Below are positions 19,921 through 30,802 of a stretch of DNA of 64,000 nt, piece after piece. Origin of the DNA: Methylorubrum rhodinum. Its GTDB lineage: Bacteria > Pseudomonadota > Alphaproteobacteria > Rhizobiales > Beijerinckiaceae. The translations under genes were made by a program, and so were the position numbers. Numbering within the stretch: position 1 is the stretch's first letter; each line of letters starts with the position of its first letter. Under the pieces are notes generated by a model. That model was not told where the DNA came from. It did no database searches and saw only the letters and a list, made by a program, of their open reading frames with translations. The DNA lies in contig NZ_JACHOP010000002.1 of assembly GCF_014199935.1 (NCBI RefSeq), positions 1-64,000 of the forward strand. Reading direction: 5' to 3'.

Positions 19921-21018
19921 TCAGGCGATCAGGCGTTCGAGGACGGGCAGGCGGGGACGGCGCGCGGGCGCTGCACCGGACAGGACCTCGCGGTAGAGGT
20001 CCTCGTAGCCGTCGGTCATCACCGCGGCGTCGTAGAGCGTCTCGGCGCGGTGGCGGCAGGCGCGCCGCTCCAGCCCGACCGCGCGGATGATGGCGCGGGC
20101 GAGGTCCTCGACGTCGTCGGCGCCCGCCAGCGCCCCGGACCAGCGATCGACGATGTCGGGGATGGCGCCGCGGGCGAAGGCGGCGACCGGCGTGCCGCAG
20201 GCCAAAGCTTCGGCGACGACGAGGCCGAACGGCTCCTCCCAGCGCGGCGAGACGATGGCCGCGCGCGCGCCGCCGAGCTGGCGGGCGAGTTCGGCATGCG
20301 AGAGATGGCCGACATACGCGACGCCCTCGCCGAGCCGCGGGGCGATCCACTCGTTCCAGTAGCGCGGGTTCGGCTGCGGGCCGGCGAAGCGCAGCGGGAT
20401 GCCGGCCTTGCGCGCGGCGTCGATGGCCAGATGCGTGCCCTTCTCCGGCACGATCCGGCCGCTCCAGAACACGTAGTCCGCCGGTTCCGCGGCCGGGCTG
20501 AAGGCGAAGGTCGAGAGGTCGATGCCGTTGCCGATGATGCGGGCGTTCGGGGCCAGATCGGCCCATTCCTGCGCCAGCGAGGGCGAGACCGCGGCGAAGA
20601 TCATGCCGGGCTTGGCCGCCGCCACGCCCTCGCTCAGCGAGTCGAAGGGCGGGGTGTGGAGCGCCGTCACCATCGGAGCGGCGAGACGATGGCTCGCCTT
20701 GAGCGGCAGCGGGTGGAGGCTGTTGTTGTGGATCACGTCGAACCCGCCGCGCTCGATCATCTCGACGATCCGCTCGTAGGCCGCCTGCTCGGCCCGCGCG
20801 ATCCGGGCGAAGGCGACCGGATCGCCCAGCGCGTCGCCGGTGGGCGGGCAGACGGGATCGGGCACCAGCAGCGGATCGGAGCCTTCGGAGGCGAACAGCG
20901 TGACCCGATGCCCCCGCCGTCGCAGCGCGCCGGCGAGGTGATGCGTGTGCATCTCCAGGCCGCCGAGATAGGGCTGGCCGATCGGGAACTTGAGATGGGC
21001 GATGACGGCGATCTTCAA
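19921..21018 (-). CDS. Family 4 glycosyltransferase
   Basis: 365 residues, GT-B fold: an N-terminal acceptor domain (LKIAVIAHLKFPIGQPYLGG, then LEMHTHHLAGALRRRGH) and a C-terminal donor domain (YVFWSGRIVPEKGTHLAIDA, SPRWEEPFGLVVAEALACGT). The latter contains the EPFGLVxxE motif typical of GT4. The start is set at the TTG at 21018 because the domain begins there. An ATG at 21153 would add 45 unconserved residues, and neither has a strong ribosome-binding site. First gene of the operon. The 415-bp upstream region is shared with the divergent haloperoxidase. Confidence 0.85.
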   Translation of the reverse strand: MKIAVIAHLKFPIGQPYLGGLEMHTHHLAGALRRRGHRVTLFASEGSDPLLVPDPVCPPTGDALGDPVAFARIARAEQAAYERIVEMIERGGFDVIHNNSLHPLPLKASHRLAAPMVTALHTPPFDSLSEGVAAAKPGMIFAAVSPSLAQEWADLAPNARIIGNGIDLSTFAFSPAAEPADYVFWSGRIVPEKGTHLAIDAARKAGIPLRFAGPQPNPRYWNEWIAPRLGEGVAYVGHLSHAELARQLGGARAAIVSPRWEEPFGLVVAEALACGTPVAAFARGAIPDIVDRWSGALAGADDVEDLARAIIRAVGLERRACRHRAETLYDAAVMTDGYEDLYREVLSGAAPARRPRLPVLERLIA

Positions 21019-21433
21019 GGGAGGCGTCCGGCGTCGGCGGTTCTTGGGGGCGGGCCGCAGGGGCTCCCACGGCCAGGCTTCACGCCCACCATCGCTCGCG
21101 CCGTTCGAACGGTGGATGAACGGCGAATTCAGCGAGCGGCCGTTTTTCTCCATGCCCGAGGGCGGGCAGGAGGCCGCAGGGTGGCGGGAGGGCCAGGACG
21201 CTTGGCGGGCGGGCAACGCGGATCGATGCATTGCCCGTGCCTGCAAGATGCGATCAGATCAATATCCGGCCAATCCCCGCGGCGATCGATTGCGCGCGAT
21301 CTCTTTCATGGCAGGCCCATGGATTGAGGAAGGATCGGAATGTCGTGGTTTCGTCAAATTCGCTTGACGCATTTCGAGGCGTGCGAGACGCATAAGACCA
21401 TAGCTTTAATTTGATTCCGCGCAGGAGGCTGCA
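21019..21433. other. Divergent intergenic region, GT4 gene / haloperoxidase
   Basis: 415 bp without a supportable gene. Base composition falls towards the haloperoxidase side (for example TTTAATTTGATTCC just before it). The heptamer GACGCAT occurs twice about 24 bp apart between 21360 and 21395, upstream of the strong AGGAGG site at about 21422. This is a plausible regulator site, but no standard promoter with correct spacing was found. Confidence 0.35.
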
Positions 21434-23263
21434 ATGTCGTCTGGCATAAAAATCAATAGGATGTCGAACGGTGATACGGACCGTGATTTCGATATTGGCG
21501 AGGGTGCGCCGATCAAGGGGCTTGGGAGTTTTCATAAATCTCTTCCTCACAACCAATTCGGTGAGGTTTGCCCCAAAGCTTTCGGCGAGTTCGTGGCGGC
21601 AACGCGGGGAAATGGAACCGGTTTCGCGGGTGTCGAGGAAGGATCAGCGCGCGAGAAGGGCAAGGGCACGGCGAAGCTGACCAACCCGCAGGCTGGTCTT
21701 GCCGGTGACCAACTGATCGATCATCCGAGCCTCTATATCATGCCGCCGGCTCCGTCGGTGAAATCCGAGGCAACCGCTGCGGAGATGACGGAACTGTACT
21801 GGATGGCCCTGCTGCGTGACGTGCCCTTCGACGAACTCGCCGGGCACCCGGACGTGCAGGTTGCCGTCAAGGAATTGAACGAGGTCTACGAGAAGGCCGC
21901 CGGCTTGACCGGCGCGGACCGCATCCTGCCCGGCATCGATCTGCCCGGCGGAGCCGGCAGTTTCACGCCGTTCGAGCCCGGGACTCTGTTCAGACTCGGC
22001 CTGCCGGGCGAACGGTTCGGACCGATGATCAGCCAGTTCTTCATCCGGCCGGTCCATTTCGGCACCCAGACCATCGATCAGATGCAGCGTCCGTACAAGG
22101 CGGGACGGAACTATCTGACGGAGTTCGATGACTGGCTGAAGGCGCAGAACAGCGGCAAGGACTCGAACAATCAAGATTATCCGAGTTCGAACGAGGACTC
22201 AGAGGACAATTTCGAGTGCGGCAACCGCTATATCAGCACCATGCGCGATCTCGCGCGGTTCGTGAACAAGGATGCGCTGCACCAAGCCTATTTCAACGCC
22301 GCCTTGCTCATGCTCTCGGGCATGGCGAAATGGACTCCGGACAATCCGTACCGGGACGTGCTAAAGCGAGAAGCCGGCTTCGGCGTATTGGGCGCGCCGC
22401 ACATCCTCGCGCTGGTCTCGGAAGTCGCGACGCGCGCCTTGAAGGCGGTCTGGAACCAGAAATGGCAGGTTCATCTTCGGCTACGCCCGGAAGCCTATGG
22501 CGGCCTTGTCCACGTCCAGAATATCGGAGTGAAGGAGAAGGGCAATATCGGAGTGAAGGAGAACGGCAATATCGGAGTGAAAGAGAACGGCACCTACACC
22601 AAGCGCGCCTACGGGCTGCCTTTCGACGTGTCGGCGAGCGAGGCCGCCAAGCGTGTGAATGAGTGCTACGGCAGCTACCTCCTACCGATGGCCTTCACGG
22701 CCGGGAGTCCGACTCATCCCGCCTATGGCGCCGGTCACGCGACCGTGGCCGGTGCCTGCGTGACGATCCTCAAGGCGTATTTCGCGACGCTGGACGGCAA
22801 AGAACCGGTGAAGTTCAAAACCTTATACGAACGGGCGCAGCCTTTCGGAAAGAAGCACAAGATCAAAGCCTACGTCACGGGCAAGGTGGACGACACGTGG
22901 CAGCGCATCGAGCTTCCCGATGACGTCAGAGAGTCACTGACGATCGAGGGGGAACTGAACAAGCTCGCCCAGAACGTCGCCATGGGGCGAACGATGGGCG
23001 GCGTCCACTGGCGGACGGACAACGCGCGCAGCCTCATCCTCGGCGAGGCGCTGGCCGCTGAGATCCTGGCCGACATCACCGAGGATGCGAACGAGAAGCC
23101 GGAGTTCATCTTCCGGACCTTCGCCCGAAAGGCCGACGGCGAGCCCTACATCGTCCGCATCGCCGGCGGCAAAATTCTGGTCGACGGCCAGGAACCAAAG
23201 AAGGAGAGGAAGGGAAGTCTCATCCCGGACGCGGCGGATTCTGAAAACGCAGCCACGTCATAG
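21434..23263 (+). CDS. Vanadium-dependent haloperoxidase (algal/bacterial VHPO type)
   Basis: 609 residues. Enzymes of this family use vanadate and hydrogen peroxide to oxidise halides, halogenating organic compounds or making hypohalite. The vanadate pocket is readable: K343 and R351 in KWQVHLRLRPEAYGG, A433-G434-H435 in HPAYGAGHATVAGA, and R519 and H525 in GRTMGGVHWRTD. The position that is often serine (SGH) is alanine here. No signal peptide is visible. A 24-bp unit is repeated three times just after the RPEAYGG motif. AGGAGG lies 7 bases before the ATG. It is an isolated gene with lower GC and different codon use from its neighbours, suggesting acquisition by transfer. Confidence 0.9.
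   Translation: MSSGIKINRMSNGDTDRDFDIGEGAPIKGLGSFHKSLPHNQFGEVCPKAFGEFVAATRGNGTGFAGVEEGSAREKGKGTAKLTNPQAGLAGDQLIDHPSLYIMPPAPSVKSEATAAEMTELYWMALLRDVPFDELAGHPDVQVAVKELNEVYEKAAGLTGADRILPGIDLPGGAGSFTPFEPGTLFRLGLPGERFGPMISQFFIRPVHFGTQTIDQMQRPYKAGRNYLTEFDDWLKAQNSGKDSNNQDYPSSNEDSEDNFECGNRYISTMRDLARFVNKDALHQAYFNAALLMLSGMAKWTPDNPYRDVLKREAGFGVLGAPHILALVSEVATRALKAVWNQKWQVHLRLRPEAYGGLVHVQNIGVKEKGNIGVKENGNIGVKENGTYTKRAYGLPFDVSASEAAKRVNECYGSYLLPMAFTAGSPTHPAYGAGHATVAGACVTILKAYFATLDGKEPVKFKTLYERAQPFGKKHKIKAYVTGKVDDTWQRIELPDDVRESLTIEGELNKLAQNVAMGRTMGGVHWRTDNARSLILGEALAAEILADITEDANEKPEFIFRTFARKADGEPYIVRIAGGKILVDGQEPKKERKGSLIPDAADSENAATS
22520..22591 (+). repeat. Three in-frame 24-bp tandem repeats in the haloperoxidase
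   Basis: Units at 22520-22543, 22544-22567 and 22568-22591 encode NIGVKEKG, NIGVKENG and NIGVKENG. They differ by only one or two bases, so the expansion is recent. The repeat lies between the first vanadate-binding block (R351) and the AGH block, presumably in a surface loop. Confidence 0.95.
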
Positions 23264-23267
23264 GCAC

Positions 23268-23288
23268 CGCCCGGCTTTGTCCCGGGCG
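23268..23288. terminator. Hairpin after haloperoxidase, convergent with receiver gene
   Basis: CGCCCGG and CCGGGCG pair perfectly around a 7-base loop (CTTTGTC), 5 bases after the haloperoxidase stop. There is no T-tract; it is probably a weak bidirectional terminator. Confidence 0.4.
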
Positions 23289-23332
23289 ACGCCTGCCAAG
23301 GTCAAGGATGGCACAACCCCGTCCGGCGCGGC

Positions 23333-23743
23333 TCAGCATGTCGGCATCAGCCGCTTGAGTCGCGCCAGGATATCCTCGCCGGCACAGGGCCGGGCGATGA
23401 ACTGCGCACCCTCGGGCATGCGCTCGGGATCGGGCGCGGCACGGCCGGAGACGATGAGGATCGGCAGGTTCGGTCGGGCCTGAGCCACGGACGTGGCCAG
23501 TTCGAAGCCGTTGACGCGGCCCGACAATTCCACGTCGGTCACGAGGCCGCAGATGTCCGGCCGGGCCTGGAGGATCGAGAGCGCCCGCTCGGCGGAGGCG
23601 CATTGCACCGTGTCGTAGCCGCCATCCTCCAGCACGTCGCCCAGATCCATGATGGTCAGCGCCTCGTCCTCCACCAGGAGGATGACGGGGCGGTCGCCCG
23701 AAGCATTGTCGTGCGGATAAGTCGTCTCGATCTGGCTCGCCAC
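23333..23743 (-). CDS. Single-domain receiver protein with atypical Lys-to-Arg pocket
   Basis: 136 residues, one CheY-like fold: VILLVEDEALTIMDLGDVLE, phospho-acceptor Asp in LVTDVELSGRVNGFELA, and LPILIVSGRA. The conserved lysine before proline (usually KP) is replaced by Arg (FIARPCAG). I chose GTG 23743 because GGGGAG lies about 6 bases upstream. The frame continues to a TTG at 23836 with no ribosome-binding site. It has no output domain, and no kinase is adjacent. Confidence 0.78.
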   Translation of the reverse strand: MASQIETTYPHDNASGDRPVILLVEDEALTIMDLGDVLEDGGYDTVQCASAERALSILQARPDICGLVTDVELSGRVNGFELATSVAQARPNLPILIVSGRAAPDPERMPEGAQFIARPCAGEDILARLKRLMPTC

Positions 23744-23985
23744 CTGGCTCTCCCCGATTGCCCCCAACGACCCAAGGTGTTCGCGGACTTGTCCGTTTCC
23801 GGCGATGAAACCATCGTGGGGGCTGCGATGATCCAACGAGAAACCCCGCCGCGGGTTGCAGGGTCCCGCGGGTGCGATGCGGGGTCAAGGTGGTTCTTTC
23901 CGGCTTGGCCTCAGGCGCCGGCGCCCGCCTCCGCGGGCTTGGGCTATCGCTCCGCGAGCCGCCTCGACTGAAAGCCGATCCTTCT

Positions 23986-25236
23986 TCAGGCGACGGCCCC
24001 GGCCTCCGCCGCCACCGCGGCGATCAGGCGATCCAAGTCGTCGTCCGGCACGGTGAGGGCCGGCGTCAGGTAGAGGATGTCGCCGAAGGGTCGCACCCAG
24101 ACGCCGCGGGCGACGAGGCGGCTCTTCAGCGCGGCGAGGTCGGGCGGGGTCGCGAACTGCACCGCGCCGATGGCGCCGAGCACGCGAACATCGCGCACGC
24201 CGGAGAGGCGCGCGAGCGGCCGCAAGCCCTCTTCCAGTCGCGCCGCGATGGCGCGGGCTTGGGTCAAGCGCGGCTCGGTCTCGAACAGGTCGAGGCTGGC
24301 GTTCGCCGCCGCGCAGGCCAGCGGATTGGCCATGAAGGTCGGCCCGTGCATCAGGGCGGCGGCCGGATCGTCCGACCAGAACGCGGAAAAGATCTCGGTG
24401 GTCGCCACCGTGGCGGCGAGCGCCATCGTGCCGCCGGTGAGCGCCTTCGACAGGCAGAGGATGTCGGGCACGACGCCCGCCTGCTCGCAGGCGAACAGTG
24501 ATCCCGTGCGGGCAAAGCCCGTAAAGATCTCGTCGGCGATGAGCGGCAGGCCGTGGCGGCGGGCGAGCCGGGCGACGGTCGCCAGCACCTCCGGCGGATG
24601 GGTCAGCATGCCGCCGGCCCCCTGCACCAGCGGCTCCACGATCACCGCGGCGAGGTCGCGGCGGTGCCGGGCGAGCGCGGCGTCGAGCGCGGCGTCCTGC
24701 TCCGGCGTCCGCGGCAGATCACAGAAAACCTGGGTCGGCAGGTAGGCGCCGAAGCGGCGGTGCATCCCCTCTTCGGGATCGCAGGCCGACATCGCGCCCA
24801 TCGTGTCGCCGTGATAGCCGCCGCGGAAGGCGAGCACGCGGGTGCGGCCGGTCTCGCCGCGGTTGAGCCAGAGCTGCACCGCCATCTTCAGCGCGACCTC
24901 GACGGCGACCGAGCCGGAATCGGTGAAGAAGACGTGGTTCAACGCGCCCGGCAGCAGGGCGGTCAGCCGCGCGGCCAGCCGCTCGGCCGGCGCATGGGTG
25001 AGCCCGCCGAACATCACGTGCGGCATCCGGGCCAACTGGTCGGCGACGGCACCCGCGATGTGGGGATGGTTGTAGCCGTGGACGGCGGTCCACCACGAGG
25101 CGATGCCGTCGATCAGTTCGCGCCCGTCGGCGAGCACGATGCGCGAGCCCCGCGTCGCCACCGCCTCCAGCGGCGGGGCGGCCAGCTTCATCTGGGTGTA
25201 GGGGCGCCAGAGCGGGTGCGGGCCGGGGGCGGACAT
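23986..25236 (-). CDS. bioA: Adenosylmethionine-8-amino-7-oxononanoate aminotransferase BioA
   Basis: 416 residues, PLP fold type I. It makes 7,8-diaminopelargonate, the antepenultimate step of biotin synthesis, using S-adenosylmethionine as amino donor. Visible motifs: HPLWRPYTQMKLAAPPLEA and DGIASWWTAVHGYNHP (both BioA-specific), FTDSGSVAVEVALKMA, FRGGYHGDTMGAM, LIADEIFTGFARTG and the PLP lysine in LCLSKALTGGTMAL. The ATG at 25236 is preferred over a TTG 36 bases upstream. No other biotin gene is adjacent, so the pathway is split in this genome. Confidence 0.95.
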   Translation of the reverse strand: MSAPGPHPLWRPYTQMKLAAPPLEAVATRGSRIVLADGRELIDGIASWWTAVHGYNHPHIAGAVADQLARMPHVMFGGLTHAPAERLAARLTALLPGALNHVFFTDSGSVAVEVALKMAVQLWLNRGETGRTRVLAFRGGYHGDTMGAMSACDPEEGMHRRFGAYLPTQVFCDLPRTPEQDAALDAALARHRRDLAAVIVEPLVQGAGGMLTHPPEVLATVARLARRHGLPLIADEIFTGFARTGSLFACEQAGVVPDILCLSKALTGGTMALAATVATTEIFSAFWSDDPAAALMHGPTFMANPLACAAANASLDLFETEPRLTQARAIAARLEEGLRPLARLSGVRDVRVLGAIGAVQFATPPDLAALKSRLVARGVWVRPFGDILYLTPALTVPDDDLDRLIAAVAAEAGAVA

Positions 25237-25296
25237 GCCCCCGGCCTTCGCGGAGGCCGCAGCGGTTGTCAAACCGGTCCGCGGCCTCGACGACGG

Positions 25297-27075
25297 TCAG
25301 ACGAACAGGACGTCGGTGGTCTTCAACTGGGTCAGCGTGCCGATCGTAGCGAGCAGGACCGGGTCGGCGTCGCTACCCTTGCCGTCGCGGTCGAACCACA
25401 GTTCGCGGGCCTGCGTGTCGAAGCGCAGGACCGGACCGCTCGCCTGGGCCGTGTTGCCGGCCCCGCTCTCGACCGCGACCTTGAGAGTCCCGTCATCCAG
25501 GAAATCGCCCAGGTCGAGCCGGATCTTGTCCTGGCCCGAGACGAAATCTGTGATGACGTCGCCCTTCGTGTCGGCGTAGTAGTAGCCGTCGACGTTCGGC
25601 ACGCCGGGATAGTAGTCGAGATAGAATTCGGTCAGGTCGAACACGTCGTTGCCGGACCCGCCGGTCAGGGTGTCGGAGCCCTGACCGCCGATCAGCGTGT
25701 CGTTGCCCGCGTTGCCGCTGAGCACGTCGTCGCCCGCGCCGCCGTCGAAGGTGTTGTTGTTCTTGTCGCCGCGCATCACGTCGTCGAGATACGTGCCGAC
25801 GAAGGTCTCGATGCCGATATAGGTGTCGCCCTTGATGAAGCCGCCGTTCTTCGTCTGGTCGGCGAGGCTGAGGACCACCGACTGGTACGCGCCCATCCAG
25901 GGCAGGCCGAAGGTGACGGTGTCGTTCCCCTTGCCGCCGTCGACGAGATCCTTGTCGAGCGTGAGGCCCGCCGTGCCCGGTGCGAAAGTGCCGTTCGGCA
26001 CCATGAAAAAGGAATCGTCGCCGTCCTCGCCGTAGAGCTTGTCGGCGCCGCCCCCGTCGGTGAGTTGATCGGCCCCGCCCCTGCCGTAGATCGTGTCGCT
26101 GCCCTCGCCGCCGGACAGGGAGTCGGAGGAGGCGCCGCCGGTGACCTTGTCCTGTCCGGAGCCGCCGGAGAAGATCAACTGCTCGAAACCGCTCACCTTG
26201 GTCCCGCCGGCGAGGGTGAAGCTGCCGGCGCCGAAATCGAGGATCGTCGCCTTGGTGTCGAACGTGAAGCCGAGATACAGCGTGTCGCTCCCGGTGCCGC
26301 CCGCGATCACGTCCTTCTCGATCGGCCCGTCGGGGCCGTTCGAGATGACGGTCACGTTGTCGTCGCCGGCCCCGCCGTCGATGCGGTCGTTGCCGAGGCC
26401 CCCCTGCAGGTAATCGTTGCCGGCGCCGCCCTGGAGCACGTCGTCGCCCGCGCCGCCGTCGAGATTGTCGCGGCCGGCATCGCCCCGGAGCGTATCGCTG
26501 TTGCCCTCGCCGAACAGCATGTCGTCTCCGGCGCCGCCCACGAGCGTGTCCCGGCCGAGGCCGCCGCGGAAGACGTCGTTGAAACGTCCGCCGGTCAGCC
26601 CGTCGTTGCCGGAGCCGCCGGTGATGTCGTAGCGCTCGAAGCCGGTCAGGGTCGCTCCGACGAAGGTGGTGCTCTGGCCGGTGCCCGGGGCCTTGAACGA
26701 CAGGGCGGTCTTGGCGTCGCCCAGCAGGAGGGTGAGCCGGTCGACGCCGCTTCCGCCGTCGAGCACGTCGCCCTTCGCCTCGGCGAGGCTCGCCACGAAC
26801 ACGACGTCGTCGCCCTCGCCGCCGAACACGGTGTCGGCGCCGAGGCCGCCCACGAGGTAGTCCGAGCCCGAGCCGCCCTCCAGCCGATCACGGCCGCTGC
26901 CGCCGTAGAGATAATCGTTGTTGGCGCCGCCGAAGAGCGTGTCGTCGTCCTCGTTGCCGTTGAGGGTGTCGGTGCCGAAACCGCCGGTGATCGTGTCGTT
27001 GCCGCCGAGGCCGGACAGGAAGTCGTTCCCGTCCGTGCCGACCAGATTGTCCTTGCCGGATGTCGGTGTCGCCAT
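25297..27075 (-). CDS. RTX-type calcium-binding repeat protein, probably type I secreted
   Basis: 592 residues. Most of it is built from glycine/aspartate nonapeptide repeats of the GGxGxDxLx type (for example GGLGNDRIDGGAGDD and GGQGSDTLTGGSGND), which form calcium-loaded parallel beta-rolls outside the cell. There is no Sec signal peptide. The C-terminus after the last repeats is non-repetitive and ends in hydrophobic residues (DVLFV), as in type I secretion substrates. No catalytic domain is recognisable and no type I transporter genes are in the window, so the role (surface layer, adhesion or carrier of an unseen activity) is open. Confidence 0.87.
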   Translation of the reverse strand: MATPTSGKDNLVGTDGNDFLSGLGGNDTITGGFGTDTLNGNEDDDTLFGGANNDYLYGGSGRDRLEGGSGSDYLVGGLGADTVFGGEGDDVVFVASLAEAKGDVLDGGSGVDRLTLLLGDAKTALSFKAPGTGQSTTFVGATLTGFERYDITGGSGNDGLTGGRFNDVFRGGLGRDTLVGGAGDDMLFGEGNSDTLRGDAGRDNLDGGAGDDVLQGGAGNDYLQGGLGNDRIDGGAGDDNVTVISNGPDGPIEKDVIAGGTGSDTLYLGFTFDTKATILDFGAGSFTLAGGTKVSGFEQLIFSGGSGQDKVTGGASSDSLSGGEGSDTIYGRGGADQLTDGGGADKLYGEDGDDSFFMVPNGTFAPGTAGLTLDKDLVDGGKGNDTVTFGLPWMGAYQSVVLSLADQTKNGGFIKGDTYIGIETFVGTYLDDVMRGDKNNNTFDGGAGDDVLSGNAGNDTLIGGQGSDTLTGGSGNDVFDLTEFYLDYYPGVPNVDGYYYADTKGDVITDFVSGQDKIRLDLGDFLDDGTLKVAVESGAGNTAQASGPVLRFDTQARELWFDRDGKGSDADPVLLATIGTLTQLKTTDVLFV

Positions 27076-27194
27076 GTCGATCCCCCTCGCGTGCTGCCGG
27101 GACGACTTTCGTCGTCTCCGTATCTTCTATCGATGCCCGCTCTTTTGCTTTTCGGCGGTGTCGGCACCGCGGCATCGTCTCGTTTCTTGTCAAT

Positions 27195-27231
27195 AAAAAG
27201 CGGCCGGGCGAAATCAAGCCGGCCCGGCCGC
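27195..27231 (-). terminator. Intrinsic terminator of the gcvTHP operon
   Basis: On the minus strand GCGGCCGGGC and GCCCGGCCGC form a perfect 10-bp GC-rich stem with a 12-base loop, followed directly by TTTTTATTG. This is a canonical rho-independent terminator about 135 nt beyond the gcvP stop. It also shields the downstream RTX gene. Confidence 0.85.
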
Positions 27232-27365
27232 ATTGCTGCAGGTCACGTTCTACGGCCCGCACGAACGACTTTCAACCATTGATGCGTGTCGTTTCTGCAT
27301 CAATTGCGAAGAGAGTGCCGTCGAAGCCGGTTACGATCCGTCAAGGATTGTGGCGGGCGAGGCTT

Positions 27366-30212
<2,847 letters not shown>

Positions 30213-30263
30213 CGATAAGAATCCTTTTGGGCAGCCATGGTCGCGGCGTCTCGCTCCTCCCAC

Positions 30264-30387
30264 CCACCCCCTCATCCTGAGGTGCCGCGTTAGCGGCCTC
30301 GAAGGAGGGCTCCAGCGTATCGCGCGATCCCTGGAGCCCTCCTTCGAGGCCTCCGCTGCGCTCCGGCACCTCAGGATGAGGGGGTGG
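30264..30387. repeat. Palindromic repeat family A, copy between gcvH and gcvP
   Basis: A 124-bp near-perfect palindrome. The outer arms (CCACCCCCTCATCCTGAGG and its complement) enclose inner arms GGCCTCGAAGGAGGGCTCCA and complement, around a loop of about 15 bases. The same words occur at 45982-46097 and, halved, at 12141-12192. It sits inside an operon, so it could create an RNA stem affecting gcvP expression relative to gcvH. Confidence 0.9.
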
Positions 30388-30407
30388 ATGGGACAGGGCT
30401 GGTGGCG

Positions 30408-30770
30408 CTACTTCGCGAAATCCGCGTAGGCCGCCTCGTCCATCAGCGCGTCCATGTCGGCCGGGTCGTCGAGCTTGAGCCGGTAGAGCCAGCCCGACCC
30501 TTGCGGGTCGCCGCCGACGGACGACGGGTCGCTCACGGCGGCCTCGTTCACTTCCGTCACCGTGCCGGAGAGCGGCGCGTAGACGTCGGAGGCCGCCTTG
30601 ACGGACTCGACCACCGCCGCCGCCTCGCCCTTGGTGAGCGTGGCGCCGACCTTCGGCAGCTCGACGAAGACGAGGTCGCCGAGCTGTTCGGCGGCGTGCG
30701 CGGTGATGCCGATGGTGGCGGTGTCGCCGTCGAGGCGCAGCCATTCGTGCTCGTCGGTGAAACGCAGCAT
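30408..30770 (-). CDS. gcvH: Glycine cleavage system H protein
   Basis: 120 residues. It carries the lipoyl arm that shuttles the aminomethyl group between GcvP, GcvT and dihydrolipoyl dehydrogenase. The lipoyl lysine is K58 in [17 protein letters not shown]. The N-terminus [15 protein letters not shown] and [10 protein letters not shown] are typical. It lies 32 bp after gcvT. Confidence 0.97.
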   Translation of the reverse strand: MLRFTDEHEWLRLDGDTATIGITAHAAEQLGDLVFVELPKVGATLTKGEAAAVVESVKAASDVYAPLSGTVTEVNEAAVSDPSSVGGDPQGSGWLYRLKLDDPADMDALMDEAAYADFAK

Positions 30771-30802
30771 GGGTCGGATCTCCTGGGACGATGACGAAAG
30801 AA

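Noticed and set aside
25297..27075. Glycine-rich nonapeptide DNA repeats considered as a CRISPR-like or satellite array
   Set aside because: They are translated in frame as RTX calcium-binding repeats, vary by codon, and have no spacer structure.
27278..27304. Inverted repeat ATTGATGC/GCATCAAT considered as an operator for the RTX gene
   Set aside because: It lies between the gcvP stop and the gcvP terminator, so it is in the gcv 3' untranslated region and more than 200 bp from the RTX start. An 8-bp repeat with an 11-base spacer can arise by chance.
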